From JBQTIQ01 sp052387955 (GTDB taxonomy: Bacteria > Actinomycetota > Acidimicrobiia > Acidimicrobiales > JACDCH01), in NCBI GenBank assembly GCA_052387955.1, contig JBQTIQ010000023.1, forward strand, positions 44,642 to 108,641: a stretch of 64,000 nucleotides of DNA. The letters run 5' to 3'. Position numbers and translations under genes: made by a program. Of the stretch, positions 1-7,078 are shown piece after piece. The first letter of the stretch is position 1, and every line of letters begins with the position of its first letter. Below the pieces are notes generated by a model. That model made no database searches, was not told the origin of the DNA, and was given only the letters and a program-made list of their open reading frames with translations.

Positions 1-128
1 GACGAGCCGCTCCCGACCCACTCGCCCGGCGACTCACCATGGCCCGCGTAGTAGTCCTCGATCCCAGCGGCCACCGTGTCCGTGTAGTAGGACACGGTGG
101 CCGGGGTCACCTTCCCCCGGCTCAACAC
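1..128 (-). CDS. TrwC/MobF-type relaxase, N-terminal fragment
   Basis: Only the first 42 codons lie in the window. The translation begins MLSRGKVTPATVSYYTDTVA and continues with a GIEDYYAGHGESPGEWVGSG stretch. This matches the start of MobF relaxases of actinobacterial elements, where an early YY pair precedes the active-site region and a GxWxGxG motif follows. Such proteins nick oriT and pilot single-stranded DNA into the recipient. I chose the GTG at 128 because GGAGG lies six bases upstream; GTG 131 and TTG 125 are alternatives. The catalytic histidine triad would be encoded beyond the left edge and cannot be checked. Confidence 0.7.
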   Translation of the reverse strand, partial: MLSRGKVTPATVSYYTDTVAAGIEDYYAGHGESPGEWVGSGS

Positions 129-411
129 CACCCACCTCCGACGAGGCGAACGGCCGCCGGGACGGCGGCCCTGGGTCCCGGCACCGCAGGGTGCCAATGT
201 CTGCGCCCTGCTCGCGCTTCGCGTTGCTCGCGGTCCTCGGAGCCGGGCGAGTCGGCGGCCTCGCGACCGGCGGTCCGGCGTCCCACGCGGCGCGCGGGTG
301 CTTGGCGCCCGGTTGCCTCGCTGCCGGGATGCCAGCTGCTCGCCGACTCCGCCATCGCGGCGCCCCGGGCAGCGCGAGACGGACGCCGCTCACGCGGGAC
401 CGCGTTCATGC
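129..411. other. non-coding stretch beside the relaxase start
   Basis: No frame here looks like a real gene. The stretch contains a short hairpin at 180-195 (GGCACC-GCAG-GGTGCC) 50-70 bases from the relaxase start. MobF relaxases often lie next to their origin of transfer, so an oriT is possible but unproven. Confidence 0.3.
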
Positions 412-882
412 TTACCCGCCCGCCGGGGCGTCGAACAACGACGCCTGCCGGCCGTCGAGAGCGCGGGCCCGTCGCTCCGCGCGGGGGGCCTTCACGCGGG
501 CGCCGGCGTCGTGGTCGCCGTGTCGGGCGATCGCGGTGACCCCGCTGATCACATCGGCGTGCAACACATACAGGGAACGACCGAAGCATCCGCTATCGGG
601 GTCGCGCCCGCTGCTCCGGGTGACGACGCCCCGGGCGATCAGCCGCCGTACGGCGTGCGCCGCGCAGTCCTTGCTGATCCCCACACCCTCGGCGATCCGA
701 CGGACATGCGTCTCGACCACCAAGGACTCGTCGCCGGCGGCGTCGAGGAACAGCTCCTCGAGGACCGTCCAGGCAGTCGGCCCGAGCTGACGGCGCAGCT
801 CCCTCGCCGCGTCGGTCAGGACGAGATGGCGATCGGCGGACCGAGGCAGATCACTGGCCGCTGGCACGGACGCCGTCCCCAT
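412..882 (-). CDS. winged-helix DNA-binding protein of the mobile element
   Basis: A protein of about 156 residues. The first half contains a recognisable winged-helix core: an AWTVLEELFLDAAG helix, then VRRIAEGVGISKDCAAHAVR as the helix-turn-helix, then RLIARGVVTRSSGRD as the wing. The C-terminal third is basic and low in complexity and ends SLFDAPAGG. It overlaps the end of the excisionase-like gene by about 32 bases, which suggests translational coupling. GTG at 867 is an equally good start. The likely role is a replication or transfer-control regulator of the element; the specific function is unknown. Confidence 0.6.
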   Translation of the reverse strand: MGTASVPAASDLPRSADRHLVLTDAARELRRQLGPTAWTVLEELFLDAAGDESLVVETHVRRIAEGVGISKDCAAHAVRRLIARGVVTRSSGRDPDSGCFGRSLYVLHADVISGVTAIARHGDHDAGARVKAPRAERRARALDGRQASLFDAPAGG

Positions 883-1111
883 CGGGGCTGATGTCCAGCA
901 TCTGCCGCAGCGCGCTGCGCGGGACCCGCAGGTTTCGGCCCAGCACGACCACCGGCAGTCCGTGGCGTCCGTCTGTCTCGCGCCACTGGCGGGCCAGCTC
1001 GTACGCGGTACCCCGAGCAATGCGCAGGATCTCGGCGGCCTCCTCGACGGTGAGCACCTCGGGGAGCTCGTCGAGGACCGGTTGCGCCTTCACGACTCGA
1101 AGCTCAGCCAT
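851..1111 (-). CDS. excisionase/AlpA-like helix-turn-helix protein
   Basis: An 86-residue protein with a MerR/HTH_17-type fold. The segment LTVEEAAEILRIARGTAYEL is the helix-turn-helix, followed by the typical LPVVVLGRNLRVPRSALRQM wing with an arginine pair before the recognition strand. Proteins of this family act as recombination directionality factors or as small activators of integrase genes in integrative elements. The gene is divergent from the XRE regulator across a 119-base gap containing an operator-like inverted repeat, the usual layout of a lysis/lysogeny-type switch. Assignment to the HTH_17 family is firm; the excisionase role is inferred from context. Confidence 0.75.
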   Translation of the reverse strand: MAELRVVKAQPVLDELPEVLTVEEAAEILRIARGTAYELARQWRETDGRHGLPVVVLGRNLRVPRSALRQMLDISPDGDGVRASGQ

Positions 1112-1132
1112 ATCTCCTCATCCCACCGGCCG

Positions 1133-1194
1133 AAACTACGACGGTGACATTCGCTCGTCAACTGATATATTGGAGGTGTGTGTACTAGTTGACA
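1133..1194. promoter_or_regulatory. divergent promoter/operator between xis-like and XRE genes
   Basis: An inverted repeat GTCAACT (1157-1163) / AGTTGAC (1187-1193) lies midway between two divergent starts. On the minus strand TTGACG (1161-1156) and TAGTTT (1138-1133), 17 bases apart, form a good -35/-10 pair for the xis-like gene. On the plus strand TTGACA at 1189-1194 may be the -35 of the XRE gene, although its -10 is weak. The XRE protein is the obvious candidate to bind the repeat. Confidence 0.5.
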
Positions 1195-1230
1195 CTCACG
1201 AGCACTGACGGACACTCCCCGGAACGAGAT

Positions 1231-1869
1231 ATGCGCACCAAGACCTCCAAGAACGTCACCCACCCGCCGGACGAACGGCCGTTTCTCGGCCTCACCCCCA
1301 ACCAGGTGGTCGCCTTCAACCTCACCCGCGCCCGCGAGTGGAAGGGCTGGACCCAGGACCAAGCCGCCGCTGCACTCGAGCCGTTCCTCGGCAAACGCTG
1401 GTCCAAGGCGAGCGTGTCCCAAGCCGAACGCTCCGTGGCCGGCCGGGTCATCCGCAACTTCGACGCCGACGAGATCGTCGCCTTCGCCCGCGCCTACGAC
1501 CTCCCCATCACCTGGTTCTTCATGCCGCCGCAACCTTGGACCGACCAGCCCGGCCAACCCGTCACGCTCGGCACCCCCGACGCCGAGCAGAGTGGCACCG
1601 CGCTCGCCGAGCTCATCGACCTCGTTTTCGGTGACGAGGAGCAACAGGCGCTGTTGGCGCTGCGACTCGACGCTTTCCTCGACCAGCTAGGCGGCGGACC
1701 GGTCACCGCCGCGCAGGAGCGCGTCAGGGGACTCGTCCGCCAGCGTATTGACGCGCTGGTCCGCGACTCGTTCCGCGACCTCGGTCGCTGGCAGACCCAG
1801 CTGCGCAGTCTCGCCAACCAGCTGGAGGACCTGGAGACACGCGCACGAGTCGAACCCGACAAGTCGTAG
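1231..1869 (+). CDS. XRE-family transcriptional regulator
   Basis: About 212 residues. An N-terminal Cro/C1 helix-turn-helix (WKGWTQDQAAAALEPFLG, then KASVSQAERS) is followed by FARAYDLPITWFFMPP, the short segment that normally ends such domains. A C-terminal region with coiled-coil character (FRDLGRWQTQLRSLANQLED) probably mediates dimerisation. It is the only plus-strand gene of the element and faces the excisionase-like gene, so it is the likely element repressor or switch protein. ATG 1231 has no clear ribosome site and may be leaderless. A TTG at 1189 would add 14 residues but would place the -35 inside the gene. Confidence 0.75.
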   Translation: MRTKTSKNVTHPPDERPFLGLTPNQVVAFNLTRAREWKGWTQDQAAAALEPFLGKRWSKASVSQAERSVAGRVIRNFDADEIVAFARAYDLPITWFFMPPQPWTDQPGQPVTLGTPDAEQSGTALAELIDLVFGDEEQQALLALRLDAFLDQLGGGPVTAAQERVRGLVRQRIDALVRDSFRDLGRWQTQLRSLANQLEDLETRARVEPDKS

Positions 1870-1874
1870 TGCGG

Positions 1875-2162
1875 TCAGGTCGTGGCAGGTTGGTCGCGCA
1901 GGAGGGTCCGATGTGCTGCGACTGGACCAGGGAGCACGGCCACCAGCACGACGCCATCGTCACCAATGGAGACCACGCGGGCCACGGCCGGGTCCGAGTC
2001 CTCGTTGCCGACGACCACATGCGCGCCAACTCGAAGGACTACGCCGGGGCTGGTATTTCGCACCGACGTGTGCGTGAGGCCGTCTCCGTCCGTGCGGAGG
2101 TAGTCAACCCAGAGATCCCACGTCATGACGCGTCCATCGTACGTCGATTGCTCCGAGACCAT
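1875..2162 (-). CDS. small unknown protein of the mobile element (95 aa)
   Basis: Last gene of the integrase operon. Its ATG overlaps the stop of the gene before it by one base (TGATG), so the two are translationally coupled. The product is short and acidic, with a TWDLWVDYLRTDGDG segment and a predicted beta-rich centre (VVLRVGAHVVVGNEDSDPA, then VARVVSIGDDGVVLVAVLPG) that resembles a small barrel. I do not recognise the family. The end is convergent with the XRE gene, only six bases away. Confidence 0.6.
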   Translation of the reverse strand: MVSEQSTYDGRVMTWDLWVDYLRTDGDGLTHTSVRNTSPGVVLRVGAHVVVGNEDSDPAVARVVSIGDDGVVLVAVLPGPVAAHRTLLRDQPATT

Positions 2163-2536
2163 CACGTGCGTCCCGGGTTCTGCAGGGCCGGGTCGAAGCA
2201 TCGATCTAGTCGCCGCAGCGTGGCGTCGTCGAGGTCCGGCAGAACGATGTCGTAGTGCGGTCGATCGAGCGTCGGGATGAGCGGGAACCCTTCGCTCCGC
2301 AGACGCCCGACGGTTGACAGCCGGACCTTGCCGTACCGAACGAGGAACGGGTCCGCAGCGCACAACTCCTCGACATCAGCATCCAGCGCTAGAAACACAG
2401 ACACGGCGTAGATCCCCAGCTCCTCATGAGCGTCGGTTGCCGTGCGCCGCACGAACTCACCCGTCATCTCGCCGCCGCGGATCACCACGACGGTGTCGTC
2501 GGGCGGCTCCTCGGCACGCAGCACGATGGGGTTCAT
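2162..2536 (-). CDS. unknown protein of the integrase operon (124 aa)
   Basis: It starts within the last codons of the integrase gene (ATGA overlap), which supports this ATG over a longer frame. The protein opens MNPIVLRAEEPPDDTVVVIR and contains an IYAVSVFLALDADVEEL stretch and a conserved-looking YGKVRLSTVGRLRSEGFPLI segment, ending in an acidic DLDDATLRRLDRCFDPA helix. There is no recognisable catalytic motif or membrane segment. Being coupled to both integrase and the 95-aa gene, it may form a two-component module with the latter. The function is unknown. Confidence 0.6.
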   Translation of the reverse strand: MNPIVLRAEEPPDDTVVVIRGGEMTGEFVRRTATDAHEELGIYAVSVFLALDADVEELCAADPFLVRYGKVRLSTVGRLRSEGFPLIPTLDRPHYDIVLPDLDDATLRRLDRCFDPALQNPGRT

Positions 2537-3714
2537 TCGGACACCGCATCGGACGCGGCGCTGCCTCGGTCGAGCAGGCGGTTCCACGCCTCGATGGCGT
2601 GGGGGATCGACGGGCGAACGGCATGGCGGTAGCCCTCGGTGGTGCGGGTGTCGACGTGGCCCGCGAGGTCGGCCACCTTCACGAGGTCGTCGAGTTGGTC
2701 CGCAACCAGCGACACGAACGAGTGGCGCAGCTCGTACGTGGTCCACTCGCCGCCCAGCTCCGCGCGCTCGCAGAGCTGCTTGAACGCGCGGCGCAGGTTG
2801 GAGATCGCCATCGGGGTTCCGTTGCGGGTGCCGAACACAAACCCGTCGTCGTCATAGAGGCCGAGCATCCGCGACTCCTCCCGATGTCGGCCCAGCGCAG
2901 CTACGAGCAGCGGGTGGAGCCCGATGCGCCGCTTGCCGCGCTCGGTCTTCGGCGGTCCCTGGCCGACGTACCGCTTCCGGACCTCCATGGCCCGCTCGGC
3001 CACCTCGATGGTCGGCTCGTCGGAGTCGAGATCGACGAAGCACCAGCGCAGGCCAGCCAGCTCGCCCGGCCGGAGTCCACACATGAGCGCTGTGAGCCAC
3101 ATGGCCGGACGTGGATCGGCGGGGATGGCGTCGGTGAGAAGCCGTTGAGCCTGCTCGATAGTGAAGCTCTTGCGCGGCTTCGACGGCTTGCGAGCCGGAA
3201 GCAGGACGTCGGCTGCTGGATTGCGCTTGATCCGGCGCTGGCGCACAGCGTGCTGGCAGGCCTGGTTGAGGTAGTTCCACGATCGGTCGATCGTGCTGGT
3301 CGACTTCCCGGCCGCGTCCATGGCGCTGAAGACCTTCTCGAGGCGCTCAGTGGTCGTCCTGTCGACCCACAGCGGTCCGATCGCGGGGCGGACGTTGGAG
3401 CCGAGCAGCTGGCGGGCGTTCTCGATCGTTGCCTGCGCCTTTACGCGGACATGGCGTGACTTCCTCGACGGCGCCACGTTCGGGCAGTCCGCCTCGAACC
3501 AAGCGTCGATGACCTCGTTGAAGGTGAGAGACCGCTGCCGGCGCGCCCCAGGGTCGATGGCCTGCGCGCGCAGAGCCAGCAGCTCATCGAGATCGTGCTG
3601 GGCGTCGGCCTTGTCGGCGCGCTCGACCTTTCGCCGCGAGCCGTCGGGGAACCGCACCCAGGCCATCCAGCGCTCGTTGCGCTCGTTCCACCGCACCGAC
3701 GGCCGTTGCGCCAT
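2533..3714 (-). CDS. int: tyrosine-type site-specific integrase
   Basis: A phage-integrase family recombinase of 393 residues, the usual length. An arm-binding N-terminus (RWMAWVRFPDGSRRKVER) and a SAM-like core-binding domain (about 65-170) precede the catalytic domain. The catalytic set is visible: Arg215 in GLRPGELAGLRW, Arg330 in TTYELRHSF, His353 in LAGHVDTRTT and the nucleophile Tyr362 in TEGYRH. The first residue of the HxxR box is Tyr (327), as in some family members. The gene points away from the tRNA-Ala gene 110 bases upstream, the standard layout for integration at a tRNA 3' end. Confidence 0.92.
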   Translation of the reverse strand: MAQRPSVRWNERNERWMAWVRFPDGSRRKVERADKADAQHDLDELLALRAQAIDPGARRQRSLTFNEVIDAWFEADCPNVAPSRKSRHVRVKAQATIENARQLLGSNVRPAIGPLWVDRTTTERLEKVFSAMDAAGKSTSTIDRSWNYLNQACQHAVRQRRIKRNPAADVLLPARKPSKPRKSFTIEQAQRLLTDAIPADPRPAMWLTALMCGLRPGELAGLRWCFVDLDSDEPTIEVAERAMEVRKRYVGQGPPKTERGKRRIGLHPLLVAALGRHREESRMLGLYDDDGFVFGTRNGTPMAISNLRRAFKQLCERAELGGEWTTYELRHSFVSLVADQLDDLVKVADLAGHVDTRTTEGYRHAVRPSIPHAIEAWNRLLDRGSAASDAVSE

Positions 3715-3723
3715 CTCGCACCT

Positions 3724-3770
3724 CCGACGTAGCCACCGATGAAAAGGCTACGTCAAGGTGGCTACGTCGG
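3724..3770. repeat. inverted plus direct repeats between int and tRNA-Ala
   Basis: CCGACGTAGCCACC (3724-3737) and GGTGGCTACGTCGG (3757-3770) are exact reverse complements. A third copy of the core GGCTACGTC lies between them at 3746-3754 in direct orientation. The array sits directly upstream of the integrase start. It fits arm-type integrase/excisionase sites or an operator over the int promoter. Confidence 0.7.
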
Positions 3771-3823
3771 TCCAGCACCCTAAGGCCCATCGTGCCATTT
3801 AGGCACTCTGACCTGGACTTTCC

Positions 3824-3900
3824 TGGTGGAGACGATGGGACTCGAACCCACGACCCCCTGCTTGCAAAGCAGGTGCTCTAGCCAACTGAGCTACGTCCCC
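3824..3900 (-). tRNA. alaT: tRNA-Ala (anticodon TGC)
   Basis: A full cloverleaf reads on the minus strand: acceptor GGGGACG/CGTCTCC, D arm GCTC...GAGC, anticodon stem CCTGC/GCAGG around loop TTTGCAA, and T arm GTGGG-TTCGAGT-CCCAT. The 3' CCA is present in the DNA (bases 3824-3826 on this strand). The mobile element abuts this 3' end, so the acceptor and CCA bases may come from the element's attachment site. In mycobacteria the homologous gene follows tRNA-Ile after gyrA; here the two are 13 kb apart. Confidence 0.97.
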
Positions 3901-4240
3901 GGAGGGACTTCAGTTGTAGCCGATGACGGGCCTACGACCAGGAGCGGTTGAGGCGACGCCGGCGCCGGCGAGGGCGAGGTTCAGTGGGCGGCTCCACCCT
4001 CGCCGGCTCCGAAGTTGGTGTGATCGGCGGCGACTCCGTTGTCGACAGGATCGTCCACCCCGGGGAGGGCATGAGCGACGGAAACGGCGTCGCCGTGACT
4101 GGCTGCACCCGTTCGTTGCGCCGTTGTCTCGGCCGGGGCTCGGAGGTTGCCCGGCTGGGACGACGGGCCGGCTGGCGCCCCGACGGCCGGGCGCTCGGTG
4201 GGAGGAGTCACCGGGGCCTGGCCGTCGCAGCCCGGGTTCG
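3901..4240. other. no convincing gene between tRNA-Ala and the small ORF
   Basis: About 340 bases of Arg- and Pro-rich open frames on both strands, none with a convincing start or recognisable motif. The promoter of the tRNA-Ala gene should lie here, upstream of 3900 on the minus strand, but I could not pick clear hexamers. Confidence 0.4.
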
Positions 4241-4411
4241 TCAGCCGGTAGGGCGGTCGTTGGCCCAACGCTCGGGCCGGGCCCGGCCGTGGGTGTCGAC
4301 ACGGACCACGACGACGTCGACCGGGTTGCGGCCCCGGCCCGATACCAGCCGGCCGAGGAGGGCGGCCACAGGGACGCTGGCAGCCGCCCACAGCACCATC
4401 GAGGTCGTCAT
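4241..4411 (-). CDS. putative small single-pass membrane protein (56 aa)
   Basis: The frame begins MTTSMVLWAAASVPVAALLG, a hydrophobic segment that could span the membrane, followed by basic residues and a DVVVVRVDTHGRARPE tail. GAAGGA directly precedes the ATG, which is too close for an ideal ribosome site; an internal ATG four codons later has better spacing. There is no recognised family. Stop context and base composition give only weak support. Confidence 0.35.
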   Translation of the reverse strand: MTTSMVLWAAASVPVAALLGRLVSGRGRNPVDVVVVRVDTHGRARPERWANDRPTG

Positions 4412-4627
4412 TCCTTCGCCTCTTGCCGGGTCATGCTCATCGGTCCCCATCGCCATCTCTCGACCGCGACGACCTCGTCACGGGTTGCACGGGTCGCAAC
4501 CGATGAGCGAAATTGGGTCCTCCTGGCTGATTCGCTCGCAAGCTCACTCATTGGCACAGGGTGGGGCACAACGGCTTCGCCGACCATGGCTCGCTCGCCC
4601 CATTTTCCTCTTCCGTCTGGACTAGTC

Positions 4628-6208
4628 CTAGGCGCCTTCGGCGACCAACCGGTCGAGGGTCAGGCCGGGGTTGTCGATCTCGACCCGGGCCAGCCAGTAG
4701 GGGCTCTCGAACAGGGCCAGCAACGCCCCGTCGGAGCGCTGCAGCACGGCCACGCCGGTCATCGACGACAGCTCCGGCGCCGAGGCCGCGTCGGTCCTGC
4801 GGGCGACCTTGTAGCCGGTGTGGGACAACTCGACCGGGGCGCCGAACTCGTTGGCCAGCCGGTGCTCGGCGACGTCGAACTGCATCGGGCCCACCGCCGC
4901 CAGCATCGGCGCCTGGTCGCCCAGGTGTGGGTCGCGCAGCACCTGGACCACGCCTTCCTCGTCGAGCTGGGCGATGCCCTTTCGGAACTGCTTGAACCGG
5001 CCCGTGTCCTTGACCCGGGCGACGGCGAAATGCTCGGGCGCGAAGCTCGGGATCCGGGCGAACACGACCAGTTCGTCAGCCCACAACGTGTCGCCGACCC
5101 GGACGTCGTTGGCGTTGACGAGGCCGATCACGTCGCCCGGGTAGGCCTCGTCGATGGTCTCGCGGTCCTGGCCGAAGACCGAGTGGACGTACTTGGTGGC
5201 GAAGGGACGACCGGTCGGGCCATGGGTGACGACCATCCCCCGCTCGAACCTGCCGCTGCACACCCGAAGGAAGGCGATGCGATCGCGGTGCGCCGGGTCC
5301 ATGTTGGCCTGGACCTTGAACACGAAACCCGAGAAGGGGTCGTCGAGGTCGCGGGGCTTGCCGTCCTCGTCGTGGCGCCGCGACGGTGGCGGGGCCAGGT
5401 CGACGACGGCGTCGAGCAGCAGGCGCACACCGAAGTTGGTCAGGGCCGACCCGAAGAACACCGGTGTCGAGATCCCGGCCCGGAACAGGTCGAGGTCATG
5501 GCTGGCCCCGACCGCCTCGAGCAGCTCCAGTTCCTCCTGCGCCGCCAGCCAGGCCGAGCCTTCCTCGACGGCGGCCCGAGCGGGGTCGACCAGCTCTTCG
5601 GGAGCTTCGGTCGCGCCTCGAGCGGTGCGGGTGTAGCGCCAGTAGGAGCCGTCGCGGCGATCGACGACGCCCCGGAAGTCGCCCGGGAACCCTACCGGCC
5701 ACGTCACCGGGGTGGCTGGCACGCCGAGCTGTTGTTCGATCTCGTCCAGGAGTTCGAGCGGGAGGCGCCCCGGCCGGTCGTACTTGTTGAGGAACGAGAG
5801 CAGAGGGAGGCCCCGGTCGCGGCAGACCTCGAACAACTTGAGGGTCTGGGGCTCGATGCCCTTGGCGATGTCGAGGACCATGATGGCGGCGTCGGCGGCC
5901 GCCAGTACCCGGTAGGTGTCCTCGGAGAAGTCGCGGTGCCCGGGCGTGTCCAGCAGGTTCAGGGCGTGGCCCCGGTACGGGAACTGCAGCACCGTCGACG
6001 AGATCGAGATGCCCCGCTTCTGCTCCAGCTCCATCCAGTCCGACGCCGCTCGGCGACGGGCTCCCCTGGCCTTGACCGCCCCGGCTTCCTGCAATGCCCC
6101 GCCGTAGAGCAGGAACTTCTCGGTGAGGGTCGTCTTGCCGGCATCGGGGTGGCTGATGATCGCGAACGTGCGGCGACGCTCGGCCTCGGCTGACGGCAGG
6201 TTGACCAC
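4628..6208 (-). CDS. prfC: peptide chain release factor 3
   Basis: A translational GTPase of 526 residues, the family's usual length. It recycles RF1/RF2 from the ribosome after termination. The G motifs are intact: SHPDAGKTT at 19-27, RGISISS at 65-71 (switch I), DTPGH at 87-91 and NKYD at 141-144. The YRVLAAADAAIMVLDIAKGI stretch and the domain II start FKVQANMDPAHRDRIAFLRV are characteristic of RF3 rather than EF-G. MVNLPSAEAERRRTFAIISH is a natural start. It ends 13 bases before the neighbouring lipoprotein gene's stop region and reads alone. There are no oddities. Confidence 0.93.
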   Translation of the reverse strand: MVNLPSAEAERRRTFAIISHPDAGKTTLTEKFLLYGGALQEAGAVKARGARRRAASDWMELEQKRGISISSTVLQFPYRGHALNLLDTPGHRDFSEDTYRVLAAADAAIMVLDIAKGIEPQTLKLFEVCRDRGLPLLSFLNKYDRPGRLPLELLDEIEQQLGVPATPVTWPVGFPGDFRGVVDRRDGSYWRYTRTARGATEAPEELVDPARAAVEEGSAWLAAQEELELLEAVGASHDLDLFRAGISTPVFFGSALTNFGVRLLLDAVVDLAPPPSRRHDEDGKPRDLDDPFSGFVFKVQANMDPAHRDRIAFLRVCSGRFERGMVVTHGPTGRPFATKYVHSVFGQDRETIDEAYPGDVIGLVNANDVRVGDTLWADELVVFARIPSFAPEHFAVARVKDTGRFKQFRKGIAQLDEEGVVQVLRDPHLGDQAPMLAAVGPMQFDVAEHRLANEFGAPVELSHTGYKVARRTDAASAPELSSMTGVAVLQRSDGALLALFESPYWLARVEIDNPGLTLDRLVAEGA

Positions 6209-6220
6209 GAACGGACCAGT

Positions 6221-7078
6221 CTACGAAGACGGCAACGTCGTGAGCCTGGTCACCACGTCGGCCCGCGCCCGGATCACCAGGGCGTAGGTCACGTCGAGGA
6301 CGACGTCGAGCTGGACCGCCAGGCTACGCTCCACCGAGTAGTAGGTGACCAGGCGCCCGGTACCGACCACGTCCCCGCCGAAGGTGATGTCGCTGCGGAC
6401 CACCGTGACGGGGACCGGCTGGCCGGCGACGGTGACCGTCTCGGTGCCGGTGACGGTCGCGTCCAGGCGCAGGGTGGTGAGCCCGTCGGCCGAGGCCGCC
6501 TCCCACGACCATGCCGTCCCCGGCGAATGGTCGGCGGGGACATAGGGAACGGGGACAGCCGGTCGGAACGTCCTGCCGGTGCTCCCTGCGGTCAGGTCCA
6601 CCAACACCAGCTGGACCTCGTCGTGCAGATAGCGCAGCACCAACTGGAGCTCACCCAGCCCCGCCGGGGTCCGTACCCGCCTCTCGGCGAAAGAGACCGG
6701 CTCGATCACCACCGTGCCGAGAAAGTCGATGGCCCACACCGAGCCGTTGATGTCGCCGCTGCCGGTGACCGGCCGGGTACAGCCCTGGGCCCGGCACCAC
6801 CAGGTCGGTACCGGGCGGCGGCGGGGTACCCGTCGCGTGCCCGTCGGAGACGGTGGCAGTGCCGGCACCGCGGGATCTCCCGGCGCCGGGACCACCCCGG
6901 CGTCCGGGCCAGGCGCCGACGATGCCTCGGCGGCAGGCGCGGTCGACGGCGCCGACGTCGTGGCCCCCCCGTCGCTGACGGCACGGTCCGTGCCCCCACC
7001 CGAACAGGCCGATACCAGCGCGGCGGTGACCAACGCTCCCACCAGGCGCCGGCCGGCCCGGCGCCGGGCGTTACACAT
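6221..7078 (-). CDS. putative secreted lipoprotein of unknown function
   Basis: 285 residues. A signal peptide with twin basic groups (RRRAGRRLVGALVTAALVSAC) ends in a lipobox with Cys25, so the mature protein should be lipid-anchored outside the cell. A Ser/Ala/Pro-rich linker of about 50 residues and a short CRAQGC pair precede a beta-rich domain (VWAIDFLGTVVIEPVSF, then LRLDATVTGTETVTVAGQPV) that resembles actinobacterial LppX/LprG-like or LpqN-like folds only in general character. I do not recognise the family. Its first bases overlap the serine hydrolase stop by eight bases, suggesting co-transcription with the sigma-factor operon. Confidence 0.75.
   Translation of the reverse strand: MCNARRRAGRRLVGALVTAALVSACSGGGTDRAVSDGGATTSAPSTAPAAEASSAPGPDAGVVPAPGDPAVPALPPSPTGTRRVPRRRPVPTWWCRAQGCTRPVTGSGDINGSVWAIDFLGTVVIEPVSFAERRVRTPAGLGELQLVLRYLHDEVQLVLVDLTAGSTGRTFRPAVPVPYVPADHSPGTAWSWEAASADGLTTLRLDATVTGTETVTVAGQPVPVTVVRSDITFGGDVVGTGRLVTYYSVERSLAVQLDVVLDVTYALVIRARADVVTRLTTLPSS

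Larger units (their letters stand above)
1..3900. mobile_element. right end of an integrative (conjugative) element in tRNA-Ala
   Basis: The block holds the expected parts of an actinobacterial integrative element in order: a tyrosine integrase next to the 3' end of a tRNA gene, two small coupled unknown genes, an XRE-type regulator divergent from an excisionase-like helix-turn-helix protein, a winged-helix protein, and the first codons of a TrwC/MobF relaxase running off the left edge. The tRNA-Ala 3' end is the likely attachment site. Only one end is visible, so the total size and the second attachment site are unknown. The relaxase suggests conjugative or mobilisable transfer; this is inferred from 42 residues. 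Confidence 0.8.

Noticed and set aside
3923..6193. Plus-strand open frame over the prfC region
   Set aside because: Antisense to RF3, whose GTPase motifs are intact; no motif in the plus frame.
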